Positions 5,325 through 10,688 of a stretch of 13,608 nt of DNA are shown here, piece after piece. The DNA lies in assembly GCA_019662005.1 (NCBI GenBank), contig JAIFWG010000009.1, positions 1 to 13,608 on the forward strand, in the 5' to 3' direction. The stretch is from Candidatus Parcubacteria bacterium. Its GTDB lineage: Bacteria > Patescibacteriota > Minisyncoccia > 2-02-FULL-40-12 > GWA2-44-9. The notes beneath the pieces are model-generated. The model was not told the DNA's origin and did no database searches. It saw nothing but the letters and a program-made list of their open reading frames with translations. The position numbers and the translations under genes were made by a program. Numbering within the stretch: position 1 is the first letter of the stretch; each line of letters opens with the position of its first letter.

Positions 5325-7418
5325 CTAGCTAGTTACTGGTAGAGATACAATAAACTCGCTGCCATGATGTTCAATGCTTTTTACTTCAATAGTTCCATGA
5401 TGAGCTTCTACAATTTGTTTGCAAATCGCTAGACCCAATCCTACCCCTCGAGTAATACCGCTTTTTTGACTGCGATAAAATCTTTCGAACACATGAGGCA
5501 AGTCTTCTGAAGCAATACCGATTCCAGTATCAATTACGCGAACCACAACAGCAGATTTTGTCCGCTCCAGAGAAAGAGTAATAGACCCGCCGGCTCCTGT
5601 ATATTTTAAGCCATTGCTAATAAGATTCAAAAATAATTCTTTTAACTTCTCGCGGTCTCCTACCACACAATATGAACCCTTGGGTATATCTAAAATAAAT
5701 TTAATCTGTCTGTCTTGCGCAAGAGCTTCAAAATCTTCAAACACCCTACCAAGCAAGTGATCCAGGCAAACAGTTTCTTGTTTAAAGTTATATCCAAACT
5801 CAAATTTGGCCATTGCAAGAAGATTGTTTACAAGCTGAGACATACTATCGAGAGTTTCTCGGATAGTTTCTACAATTTTATCTCGACCCTGAAGCAGCTC
5901 TGCATTCCCTTTCATAATAGCGAGCGGTGTTTGCAACTCATGGGATATGTCAGCCATAAACCGAGTTTGGGCTTGATATAGGTGCTGAAGCTCTCCAGTC
6001 CGTTCCTTGATCCGGTCTTCGAGTTCTATATTAGACCTACGAATCTCATCATAGAGTTGAGCATTTTTAAAGGTTACGCCAGCTTGGTGTGAAAATATAC
6101 TTAACAAATCAATATCTTTTTGAACAAAGTCATCATCAGACATCTTTTTTCCAATCATTATAAGAGCGATCACTTCGTCCTGACTTTTGATTTGTATGAG
6201 CACGCCAATATTTAACTTATCTGCCATTGAACACAGTTTGCTGTATTGCTCATATTTTGGATCTTCTGCTTGAAGCAAAGATTGCAACTCCCGGCAAACA
6301 ATAATTTCGTCAGGAAAAGAAAGAGAGAGGCGAGCTAAATCTAATAGATCATCATGATTTTCAAGATTTTCATCGTTAAATATTTTTAAAGATCCATCGG
6401 ATCGCTTAGTCAGCAATAAAACTATTTTAGCTTTTAGTTTAGTAGAGATAATATAACGGATCCTGTGGTCGAGTTCCCTTAAATCGAGAGTAGATGACAG
6501 AGCCTGACTTAACTCTTTTAGAGTATTAAAATAGCTATAGCTAGTTTTAAAAAATATCTTTTCAGTGCTTCTTTCAAAGCTTTCTTTAAAATAAGGAAAG
6601 GCTATAACGCCTATCACAGCAGATATCAGTCCGCTTATAATATGAGCTATATCGGTACCTCGTTGTATGATACTTCCCAAAGAAAATATGACCACAAAGT
6701 AAATTCCAGAGACACCGACAACTGAAATTAGATAAATTAGACCTCTCTGAATTACTACCCTAATATTCATTAGCTGGTGCCTGACAATAGAGTAAGCCGT
6801 AAAGCCAATAAATATTACAGAACTAATTGGGCCTAAAAGATTAAAATTAAAAATACCGCGGGCAGGCAAGATGGCATTTGTTGTAAAACCAATACCTACA
6901 AATAAAATAGCGCCAGTAAATAGATACCTCATTTGCAGACGTACCAAACCCGAGCTCTTACGATAGCGATAAATCAGGATCAAGAAGCTAGCCGCAATAT
7001 AGACTCCAAGAACTCCAACATAAAAAGGGAACCACGGACCGTTTATTGGACTTGGCCCATGAGGACCCATTTCTTGGCCATTAATAAAAACACCAAAAGG
7101 AATCAAGAAAGCAGCAACTGCAAGCGGGATAAAAAATAACCAACCGTTCTTAGGCCAATAGTTATGATTAGGAAATGTCCAAGCAAGTATGCCTAACCCC
7201 CACACAATCATAAGACCGCCGTAAAGAATTGCTTTATCAAATAAAAATACGTGAGTTACAAAAATGGCAAAGATGCCTATGCTCCACAGAGTAATCCCAG
7301 ATCCAAAGATAAAAAAGGAGCGATTAACAATCCCCTTATAATTACGGGTTAAAACGTAAATAGATATAAGAGCGTTGGCTATGATTACAATCCCTAACAG
7401 TATTTCCAGGCCATTCAT
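5325..7418 (-). CDS. Multi-pass membrane sensor histidine kinase (7TM-type, GAF, HisKA, HATPase_c)
   Basis: A 697-residue sensor kinase. Residues 1-280 hold about nine hydrophobic segments, the first seven resembling the 7TM-type kinase sensor region, with two more near 227-248 and 256-275. Residues 295-455 look like a GAF domain, followed by a coiled-coil linker (455-485). The HisKA H-box is FMADISHELQTPLA, with H493 the phosphorylation site. The ATPase domain has N-box LFLNLISNGLKYT (N598, N602), G1 VIDTGIGI (D630), F-box FERFYR, and G2 GVGLGLAI (658-665). All catalytic motifs are intact. A near-consensus promoter predicts a leaderless mRNA from ATG 7418, and no Shine-Dalgarno sequence is present. 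The response regulator at 9159-9827 on the same strand is the probable partner, separated by the ThiF/GNAT-like pair. Ligand unknown. Confidence 0.95.
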   Translation of the reverse strand: MNGLEILLGIVIIANALISIYVLTRNYKGIVNRSFFIFGSGITLWSIGIFAIFVTHVFLFDKAILYGGLMIVWGLGILAWTFPNHNYWPKNGWLFFIPLAVAAFLIPFGVFINGQEMGPHGPSPINGPWFPFYVGVLGVYIAASFLILIYRYRKSSGLVRLQMRYLFTGAILFVGIGFTTNAILPARGIFNFNLLGPISSVIFIGFTAYSIVRHQLMNIRVVIQRGLIYLISVVGVSGIYFVVIFSLGSIIQRGTDIAHIISGLISAVIGVIAFPYFKESFERSTEKIFFKTSYSYFNTLKELSQALSSTLDLRELDHRIRYIISTKLKAKIVLLLTKRSDGSLKIFNDENLENHDDLLDLARLSLSFPDEIIVCRELQSLLQAEDPKYEQYSKLCSMADKLNIGVLIQIKSQDEVIALIMIGKKMSDDDFVQKDIDLLSIFSHQAGVTFKNAQLYDEIRRSNIELEDRIKERTGELQHLYQAQTRFMADISHELQTPLAIMKGNAELLQGRDKIVETIRETLDSMSQLVNNLLAMAKFEFGYNFKQETVCLDHLLGRVFEDFEALAQDRQIKFILDIPKGSYCVVGDREKLKELFLNLISNGLKYTGAGGSITLSLERTKSAVVVRVIDTGIGIASEDLPHVFERFYRSQKSGITRGVGLGLAICKQIVEAHHGTIEVKSIEHHGSEFIVSLPVTS

Positions 7419-7427
7419 TATATTAAT

Positions 7428-7456
7428 ATTATCCCACTTTTTATTAAAAATGTCAA
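7428..7456 (-). promoter_or_regulatory. Near-consensus promoter of the histidine kinase, predicted leaderless
   Basis: TTGACA (7451-7456), exact 17-bp spacer, GATAAT (7428-7433); 9 nt from -10 to ATG 7418. The -35 box begins 2 nt from the hairpin that terminates the upstream gene; the terminator's TTTT supplies its first bases. Confidence 0.85.
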
Positions 7457-7458
7457 AA

Positions 7459-7474
7459 GAGCCCTCTAGGGCTC
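7459..7474 (-). terminator. Terminator overlapping the GNAT-like gene stop
   Basis: GAGCCC/GGGCTC stem (7459-7474) with a short central loop, followed by TTTTGACATTTTT on the minus strand. The TAG stop (7466-7468) is inside the hairpin. Confidence 0.75.
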
Positions 7475-8083
7475 CGGGTTAAAAACTATGATCCCTTTTT
7501 GGGTACCCTCTCTGATGTTTTTTTCAAGGGCAAACAAGACTTGTTCTAGTTCAACAATAAAGGGTTTTGGAGTAGGAAGTCTCTTATAATACCCTCTTTG
7601 CTCTTCAGGTATCTTATCAAGAAGCAGTTTTGCGTTTTCAATTATAGTTATATTTATCCCCATCTTTGTAATAAGATTTGCAATGTAGTCTTTTACCTCT
7701 CCGTATCCAAACTTTTTTCCTTTGCCGTAGGCGAAGATAGTGGCTGCATAGATAACAGCTCTATAAAGATAGAGCTTATATTCCCAAGGTGATTCGACAA
7801 TCCACCGCCCGTAAAGTACGTACTGCTCCCTGGAAGTTATAAAATGTGGAGGCTTATCAAACTCGTAAAAGTTCTCCATAGAAAATAAATTATTCTCATC
7901 TTTTTCAATATCAAGCCCTACGGTTCCGACAACTTCGCCTCTTTTTGTTACCGCGATGAATAGCACTGGAGGTAAAGGTAGGGGCGCGCAGTTAAAAAGA
8001 CTGCGCGCCTTTCTTTCTATAAATTGGGATGCAAGAAAAAAATCTTCTGGGCTTCGGGCCAGTCTGATAACAATGGGGTCCAC
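7466..8083 (-). CDS. Possible GNAT-fold acyltransferase (LuxI/FeeM or thermostable-hemolysin-like)
   Basis: A soluble protein of about 205 residues, not firmly recognised. The layout suggests a GNAT-like fold: an N-terminal strand-helix (IVIRLARSPEDFFLASQFI), a strand pair VLFIAVTKRGEVVGTVGLDI, then the YVLYGRWIVESPW segment followed by a long helix. This resembles the position of the conserved E.xR..V strand in LuxI/FeeM-type acyl synthases and thermostable-hemolysin-like proteins. A later segment (IANLITKMGINITIIENAKLL) resembles the terminal GNAT helix-strand. The start is chosen at GTG 8083, which has a strong AGGGGAGG Shine-Dalgarno (8090-8097) at 6-nt spacing. A second in-frame GTG at 8089 overlaps the ThiF-like stop but is too close to that site. 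The gene is tightly coupled to the ThiF-like gene, suggesting one pathway. Enzyme activity is unproven. Confidence 0.7.
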   Translation of the reverse strand: MDPIVIRLARSPEDFFLASQFIERKARSLFNCAPLPLPPVLFIAVTKRGEVVGTVGLDIEKDENNLFSMENFYEFDKPPHFITSREQYVLYGRWIVESPWEYKLYLYRAVIYAATIFAYGKGKKFGYGEVKDYIANLITKMGINITIIENAKLLLDKIPEEQRGYYKRLPTPKPFIVELEQVLFALEKNIREGTQKGIIVFNPEP

Positions 8084-8085
8084 AA

Positions 8086-9066
8086 TCACCCTCCCCTGAT
8101 CATCGGCTCTATATGCGCAGAATCAAAGAAAAGATATTTGGGTGTTGCCGGAATTCTGGGAATAATCCTTGTTATATCAGAGTCGCTGACAAGATTCTGC
8201 CATATATAGATCAGCATATGATTGGCCAAAAAACCCGAACACATGTGAGGATTGGTGGGAAGAATCGAAGCTCTGCCTTCATTTAGTAATCGACGTAAAG
8301 TAAATTCTCGATTTAGTATGATCGAATTAATATCGCAGTATTCTGGCAATTCAGGAACTAAACCCTTCCGAACGCTTTCCATAACTCTGGATACTTCAGA
8401 CTTTGAAGCTTTTTTGCTTTGAATCTTTTCTTGAAGATCCATTGCCTCATCCAAAGATAATCCCAGCCGCTCCTCCATCGTCTGACTTGTGGGAGTAAAT
8501 AGAAACAAATGAGTAGAAAGTCCCACAGTATTGCAATTGAAGACTGGCACGCCGTAACGGCGAGCTGTTTGATGCAGTAGTATGCGTGCACCCACCGCCC
8601 AAAACTCAATCTCATCTGCGATAAGACTACATCCTTCGACAAAATAATCTGCAGTTTCTTTGCATATCCCTTGAGGGATTACTGCAATAGGAACATCATC
8701 AGATATTTTTCTCATCATCCTAGCTGTTTCTATGGCTTTAGATTTTCCAGTCGTATATCGTCCAGCACCGGCTTGCCTATTAATGTTTGAATCGTCAAAA
8801 CGCTCGGGGTCTGCAATTCTTAATTCTGCGACACCGAGCCGTATATGAATACTGCCAGTCAGTCCTCCCATGCCGCCGCAACCAGAGATCCCGACTTTCA
8901 CGTTACGATGAATCTGATCCTGTTCTTTCTGTGTCATCCAACCAATATTTCTGTCCGTCCTCCGATTATAATAGTCTAGATCTGGATTTTTAGATCGCAG
9001 ATAGTATATAGCTGACAAATCAGGAGGGTCAGGAATATCATCACATGGAATGATTTTCAACTCCAA
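8086..9066 (-). CDS. E1/ThiF-like adenylating enzyme
   Basis: A 326-residue protein of the ThiF/MoeB/E1 superfamily, which uses ATP to adenylate a carboxylate, usually the C-terminus of a small protein or a peptide. Seen: a family-like lead-in YNRRTDRNIGWMTQKEQ, nucleotide loop GISGCGGMGG (59-68), RIADPERFDDSNINRQ (83-98; D86, N94 and R97 fit ATP-binding positions) and GKSKA (107-111). After that it departs from ThiF/MoeB: DEIEFW (151-156) replaces the usual DxTDN, no CxxC zinc pairs occur, and no clear catalytic Cys is seen (C178, C244 and C276 are candidates). The start is TTG 9066; a TAA lies two codons upstream and no ATG is available before the conserved region. No ubiquitin-like substrate is encoded nearby. 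It is coupled to the GNAT-like gene. Confidence 0.85.
   Translation of the reverse strand: MELKIIPCDDIPDPPDLSAIYYLRSKNPDLDYYNRRTDRNIGWMTQKEQDQIHRNVKVGISGCGGMGGLTGSIHIRLGVAELRIADPERFDDSNINRQAGAGRYTTGKSKAIETARMMRKISDDVPIAVIPQGICKETADYFVEGCSLIADEIEFWAVGARILLHQTARRYGVPVFNCNTVGLSTHLFLFTPTSQTMEERLGLSLDEAMDLQEKIQSKKASKSEVSRVMESVRKGLVPELPEYCDINSIILNREFTLRRLLNEGRASILPTNPHMCSGFLANHMLIYIWQNLVSDSDITRIIPRIPATPKYLFFDSAHIEPMIRGG
8090..8097 (-). promoter_or_regulatory. Strong Shine-Dalgarno for the GNAT-like gene
   Basis: AGGGGAGG, 6 nt before GTG 8083 and within the last codons of the ThiF-like gene. It favours 8083 over GTG 8089 as the start and implies translation coupled to ThiF-like gene termination. 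Confidence 0.7.
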
Positions 9067-9080
9067 TTGTTAATGCGCTA

Positions 9081-9110
9081 GATATATTGTATCAGGATGC
9101 CCATGATCAA
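9081..9110 (-). promoter_or_regulatory. Candidate promoter of the ThiF/GNAT-like operon
   Basis: TTGATC (9105-9110), 18 bp, TATATC (9081-9086), each 4/6 to consensus. A weak core promoter directly below the 9115-9136 direct repeat fits activator dependence. TACAAT overlaps as an alternative -10. Confidence 0.4.
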
Positions 9111-9114
9111 AGTG

Positions 9115-9136
9115 TTAAAAAAACATTAAAAAAACA
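9115..9136. repeat. Two perfect tandem 11-bp direct repeats upstream of the ThiF-like gene
   Basis: TTAAAAAAACA twice without spacer (9115-9125 and 9126-9136), 4 bp upstream of the candidate -35 box. An 11-bp period is one helical turn, the spacing typical of OmpR/PhoB-type regulator sites. The A7 tracts could instead act as an UP element, bent DNA, or T-runs terminating the response-regulator transcript (minus strand: ACAG-ATTAC-CTGT hairpin, then T7). The 11-mer CATTAAAAAAA also occurs at 9882-9892 upstream of the regulator gene. Confidence 0.6.
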
Positions 9137-9158
9137 GGTAATCTGTGGATAAATTTAA

Positions 9159-9827
9159 CTACTCTATTTTATAGCCATAACCATGAACCGTGTGAAGAAG
9201 TTTACGTTTTGGGTTGTAGTCTACCTTCTCCCGCAGAAATCTTATATGCACATCAACTGTATTGGTAAAAGGATCGGCATTCATATCCCAAACGTGCTCC
9301 AAAATCATACTACGAGTAAGAACTGTGCCGGGATTACGCATAAGGTATTCTAATAGCGCAAATTCTTTTCTGTTAAGTTTTACCATTTTACCGGCACGAG
9401 TAACAACGTGTTTAATTGTATCGAGTTTTAGATCTGCTACCTCAAGAGTTTCACTTGCTAGAACTTCTGTTTGTCGGCGTAATAGAGCTCGGACACGCGC
9501 TAACAATTCAGGAAAAGAAAAAGGTTTGGTCAAATAATCATCGGCTCCCATATTTAAGGCTTCTACCTTTGTTACAGTGTCATCCTTAACGCTTAATATT
9601 AAAATAGGAAACTTTTTTCCATTTGCTCGCAGCTCTTTGCAAACATCCATGCCATCCCTGCCAGGAAGACGAATATCGAGAATCACCGCGTCATATTCAT
9701 TAGTACTAGCCAAAAACAGGCCCCTTTCACCATCTGGAGCCCAATCTACTGCAAAATGCTCAATTTCTAGGCGATTCTTAACAAATTTGGCTATATCCTT
9801 CTCGTCCTCGACAATTAAAATTCTCAT
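9159..9827 (-). CDS. OmpR/PhoB-family response regulator
   Basis: A 222-residue two-component DNA-binding regulator. The N-terminal receiver (1-118) has the acidic pair in ILIVEDEKD (E7, D8), phosphoacceptor D51 in DAVILDIRLPGRDG, S79 in LILSVKDD at the Thr/Ser switch position, and K101 in YLTKPFSF. The C-terminal winged-helix domain (about 125-222) carries KLNRKEFALLEYLMRNPGTVLTR and the recognition helix region TNTVDVHIRFLREKV, ending HTVHGYGYKIE as in OmpR/PhoB proteins. All phosphotransfer residues are intact. It is the first gene of the minus-strand block that includes the ThiF/GNAT-like pair and the histidine kinase, its likely partner. The promoter at 9834-9862 places ATG within about 6 nt of the -10 box, with no Shine-Dalgarno sequence. 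Confidence 0.96.
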   Translation of the reverse strand: MRILIVEDEKDIAKFVKNRLEIEHFAVDWAPDGERGLFLASTNEYDAVILDIRLPGRDGMDVCKELRANGKKFPILILSVKDDTVTKVEALNMGADDYLTKPFSFPELLARVRALLRRQTEVLASETLEVADLKLDTIKHVVTRAGKMVKLNRKEFALLEYLMRNPGTVLTRSMILEHVWDMNADPFTNTVDVHIRFLREKVDYNPKRKLLHTVHGYGYKIE

Positions 9828-9833
9828 GGCATA

Positions 9834-9862
9834 ATATTAACCTATTGACAAAGCTTTTACAA
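9834..9862 (-). promoter_or_regulatory. Candidate promoter of the response regulator
   Basis: TTGTAA (9857-9862), 17 bp, TAATAT (9834-9839), both 4/6 to consensus. -10 ends 6 nt before ATG 9827, fitting a leaderless transcript. A further TATACT lies upstream near 9867. Confidence 0.45.
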
Positions 9863-9902
9863 ATAAGTATACCTTTTTGGTCATTAAAAAAATCTAAAAC
9901 AA

Positions 9903-9923
9903 AACCGCCTAGAAAAGGCGGTT
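9903..9923 (-). terminator. Terminator overlapping the zinc-ribbon gene stop
   Basis: AACCGCCT (9903-9910), 5-nt loop, AGGCGGTT (9916-9923), followed by TTGTTTTAGATTTTTTT on the minus strand. The TAG stop (9909-9911) is inside the hairpin. Confidence 0.8.
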
Positions 9924-10142
9924 GGGAGACATGTGTCTGTTAAATCTAAATGGTGATGCTGCAATTGGTGGTTGCGTACGCTCAATAGAGCCTTCATTTT
10001 TCTTATTCTTCTCACGAGGATTAGGTACTATAACTTGAGGCTGGAGACACTTTTTACAAACATACATCTGTCTAGCGGAATCCCAGACTTGCTCAGTATT
10101 TCCCTGACACTGGTTGCAATAACGGTCTCGTTCCAATGGCAT
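9909..10142 (-). CDS. Small zinc-ribbon protein
   Basis: A 77-residue protein with one four-cysteine zinc-ribbon-like motif: C9-x2-C12, 16 residues, C29-x2-C32 (RYCNQCQG ... MYVCKKCLQ). After residue 40 it is a low-complexity basic and Pro/Ser tail (PNPREKNKKNEGSIERTQ and onward), probably disordered. Such small proteins may bind nucleic acid or act as adaptors, but no specific role can be assigned. The 120-nt upstream gap (10143-10262) is AT-rich with several TATATT/CATAAT-like boxes and an imperfect palindrome near 10170-10190, but no confident promoter. The stop is in a terminator hairpin. It stands alone between the response regulator and the GIY-YIG gene. Confidence 0.7.
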   Translation of the reverse strand: MPLERDRYCNQCQGNTEQVWDSARQMYVCKKCLQPQVIVPNPREKNKKNEGSIERTQPPIAASPFRFNRHMSPNRLF

Positions 10143-10262
10143 TCGGTTTAGCCTATCTTCAATATATTTAGATATTATGATATTTATCTGAAAAATACCT
10201 TAAATAAACATTAATAGACCACAAAATAGCGGGTAGTCAAATAGATTATTAACCTAAGACGG

Positions 10263-10499
10263 CTAGAAAAATTTACTAAGTTCCACTCTACCTCTGCCAC
10301 TTTTCCACCAAAGTTCTCTGCGCTTAGCTTTCGACATATCCTCAAATTTTTCTAATAGTAAAAGTTTAAATGGCCTACGATACTTTGTAGACCTCACCTG
10401 ACCAGAACTATGCTTCTTAAATCTTTCTTCAAAGTCTTTTGTATAACCAACGTAGGTCCTTTTATCCTTTTGACTCTGAAGAATATAAATATAGTACAT
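10263..10499 (-). CDS. GIY-YIG family nuclease-domain protein, small (UvrC-like endonuclease fold)
   Basis: A 78-residue single-domain GIY-YIG protein of the kind often annotated as excinuclease-like or URI family. Seen: the GIY-equivalent YIYIL (3-7), the YIG-equivalent YVGYT (16-20), the helix Arg (R26 in ERFKKH), STKYRRPFKLL, and the catalytic Glu position in RRELWWKSGRGR (E62). Length is normal for stand-alone members, whose biological role is mostly unknown. The start ATG 10499 is fixed because the fold begins at residue 3. There is no Shine-Dalgarno sequence; instead a strong bulged hairpin ends 4 nt before ATG. The gene lies 50 nt downstream of tRNA-Gly with no independent promoter seen, so it may be carried on the tRNA precursor. 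Confidence 0.9.
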   Translation of the reverse strand: MYYIYILQSQKDKRTYVGYTKDFEERFKKHSSGQVRSTKYRRPFKLLLLEKFEDMSKAKRRELWWKSGRGRVELSKFF

Positions 10500-10503
10500 G
10501 CGT

Positions 10504-10552
10504 GAGCGGGCCGCCCTTTGGGCGAGCCTCGCTCAAATGCTAGCATTTGAGC
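10504..10552 (-). repeat. Two overlapping inverted repeats between tRNA-Gly and the GIY-YIG gene
   Basis: Hairpin 1 (10531-10552) is a 22-bp perfect palindrome with 10-bp arms GCTCAAATGC/GCATTTGAGC, including the last 3 nt of tRNA-Gly. Hairpin 2 (10504-10534) has stems of 5, 3 and 5 bp (GAGCG, GGC, CGCCC) with two single-base bulges and an AAA loop. They share 4 nt (10531-10534), so the full structures are mutually exclusive. Hairpin 2 is more GC-rich than surrounding sequence. Confidence 0.7.
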
Positions 10553-10620
10553 GGGTACGGGGAATCGAACCCCGGCCGACAGTTTGGAAAACTGCCGTAC
10601 TACCATTATACGATACCCGC
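10550..10620 (-). tRNA. tRNA-Gly (TCC)
   Basis: Read on the minus strand: acceptor GCGGGTA with TACCCGC, discriminator U73 as in bacterial tRNA-Gly. D arm with TAATGGTA loop. Anticodon stem GCAGT/ACTGT, loop TTTCCAA, anticodon TCC. T stem GGGG/CCCC around TTCGATT. CCA is not encoded (CAA follows). Its last bases belong to a palindrome leading into the GIY-YIG gene. Confidence 0.96.
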
Positions 10621-10636
10621 TTCTGAATTTTTTAAA

Positions 10637-10664
10637 ATAATAACATAATTCTTGTCTTTTTCAA
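10637..10664 (-). promoter_or_regulatory. Promoter of tRNA-Gly (and probably GIY-YIG)
   Basis: TTGAAA (10659-10664), 16 bp, TATTAT (10637-10642), each 5/6 to consensus. The predicted start lies about 10 nt before the tRNA. The -35 box sits 7 nt past the patatin terminator hairpin. Confidence 0.6.
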
Positions 10665-10671
10665 AGTAAAA

Positions 10672-10688
10672 CCCGCCTAAGCGGCGGG
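10672..10688 (-). terminator. Terminator overlapping the patatin-like gene stop
   Basis: CCCGCC (10672-10677), 5-nt loop, GGCGGG (10683-10688), then TTTTACTTT on the minus strand. The TAG stop (10677-10679) lies within the hairpin. Confidence 0.75.

Noticed and set aside
7466..8083. Firm naming as an acyl-homoserine-lactone synthase
   Set aside because: Resemblance to LuxI/FeeM is only in overall strand-helix layout; the catalytic residues of that family cannot be matched with certainty.
10143..10262. Imperfect palindrome near 10170-10190 as an operator
   Set aside because: The sequence is strongly AT-rich and low in information; no promoter could be placed beside it with confidence.
10394..10606. 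Minus-strand ORF overlapping tRNA-Gly and the GIY-YIG gene
   Set aside because: It is the translation of tRNA and hairpin sequence in another frame; the GIY-YIG frame has clear motifs.
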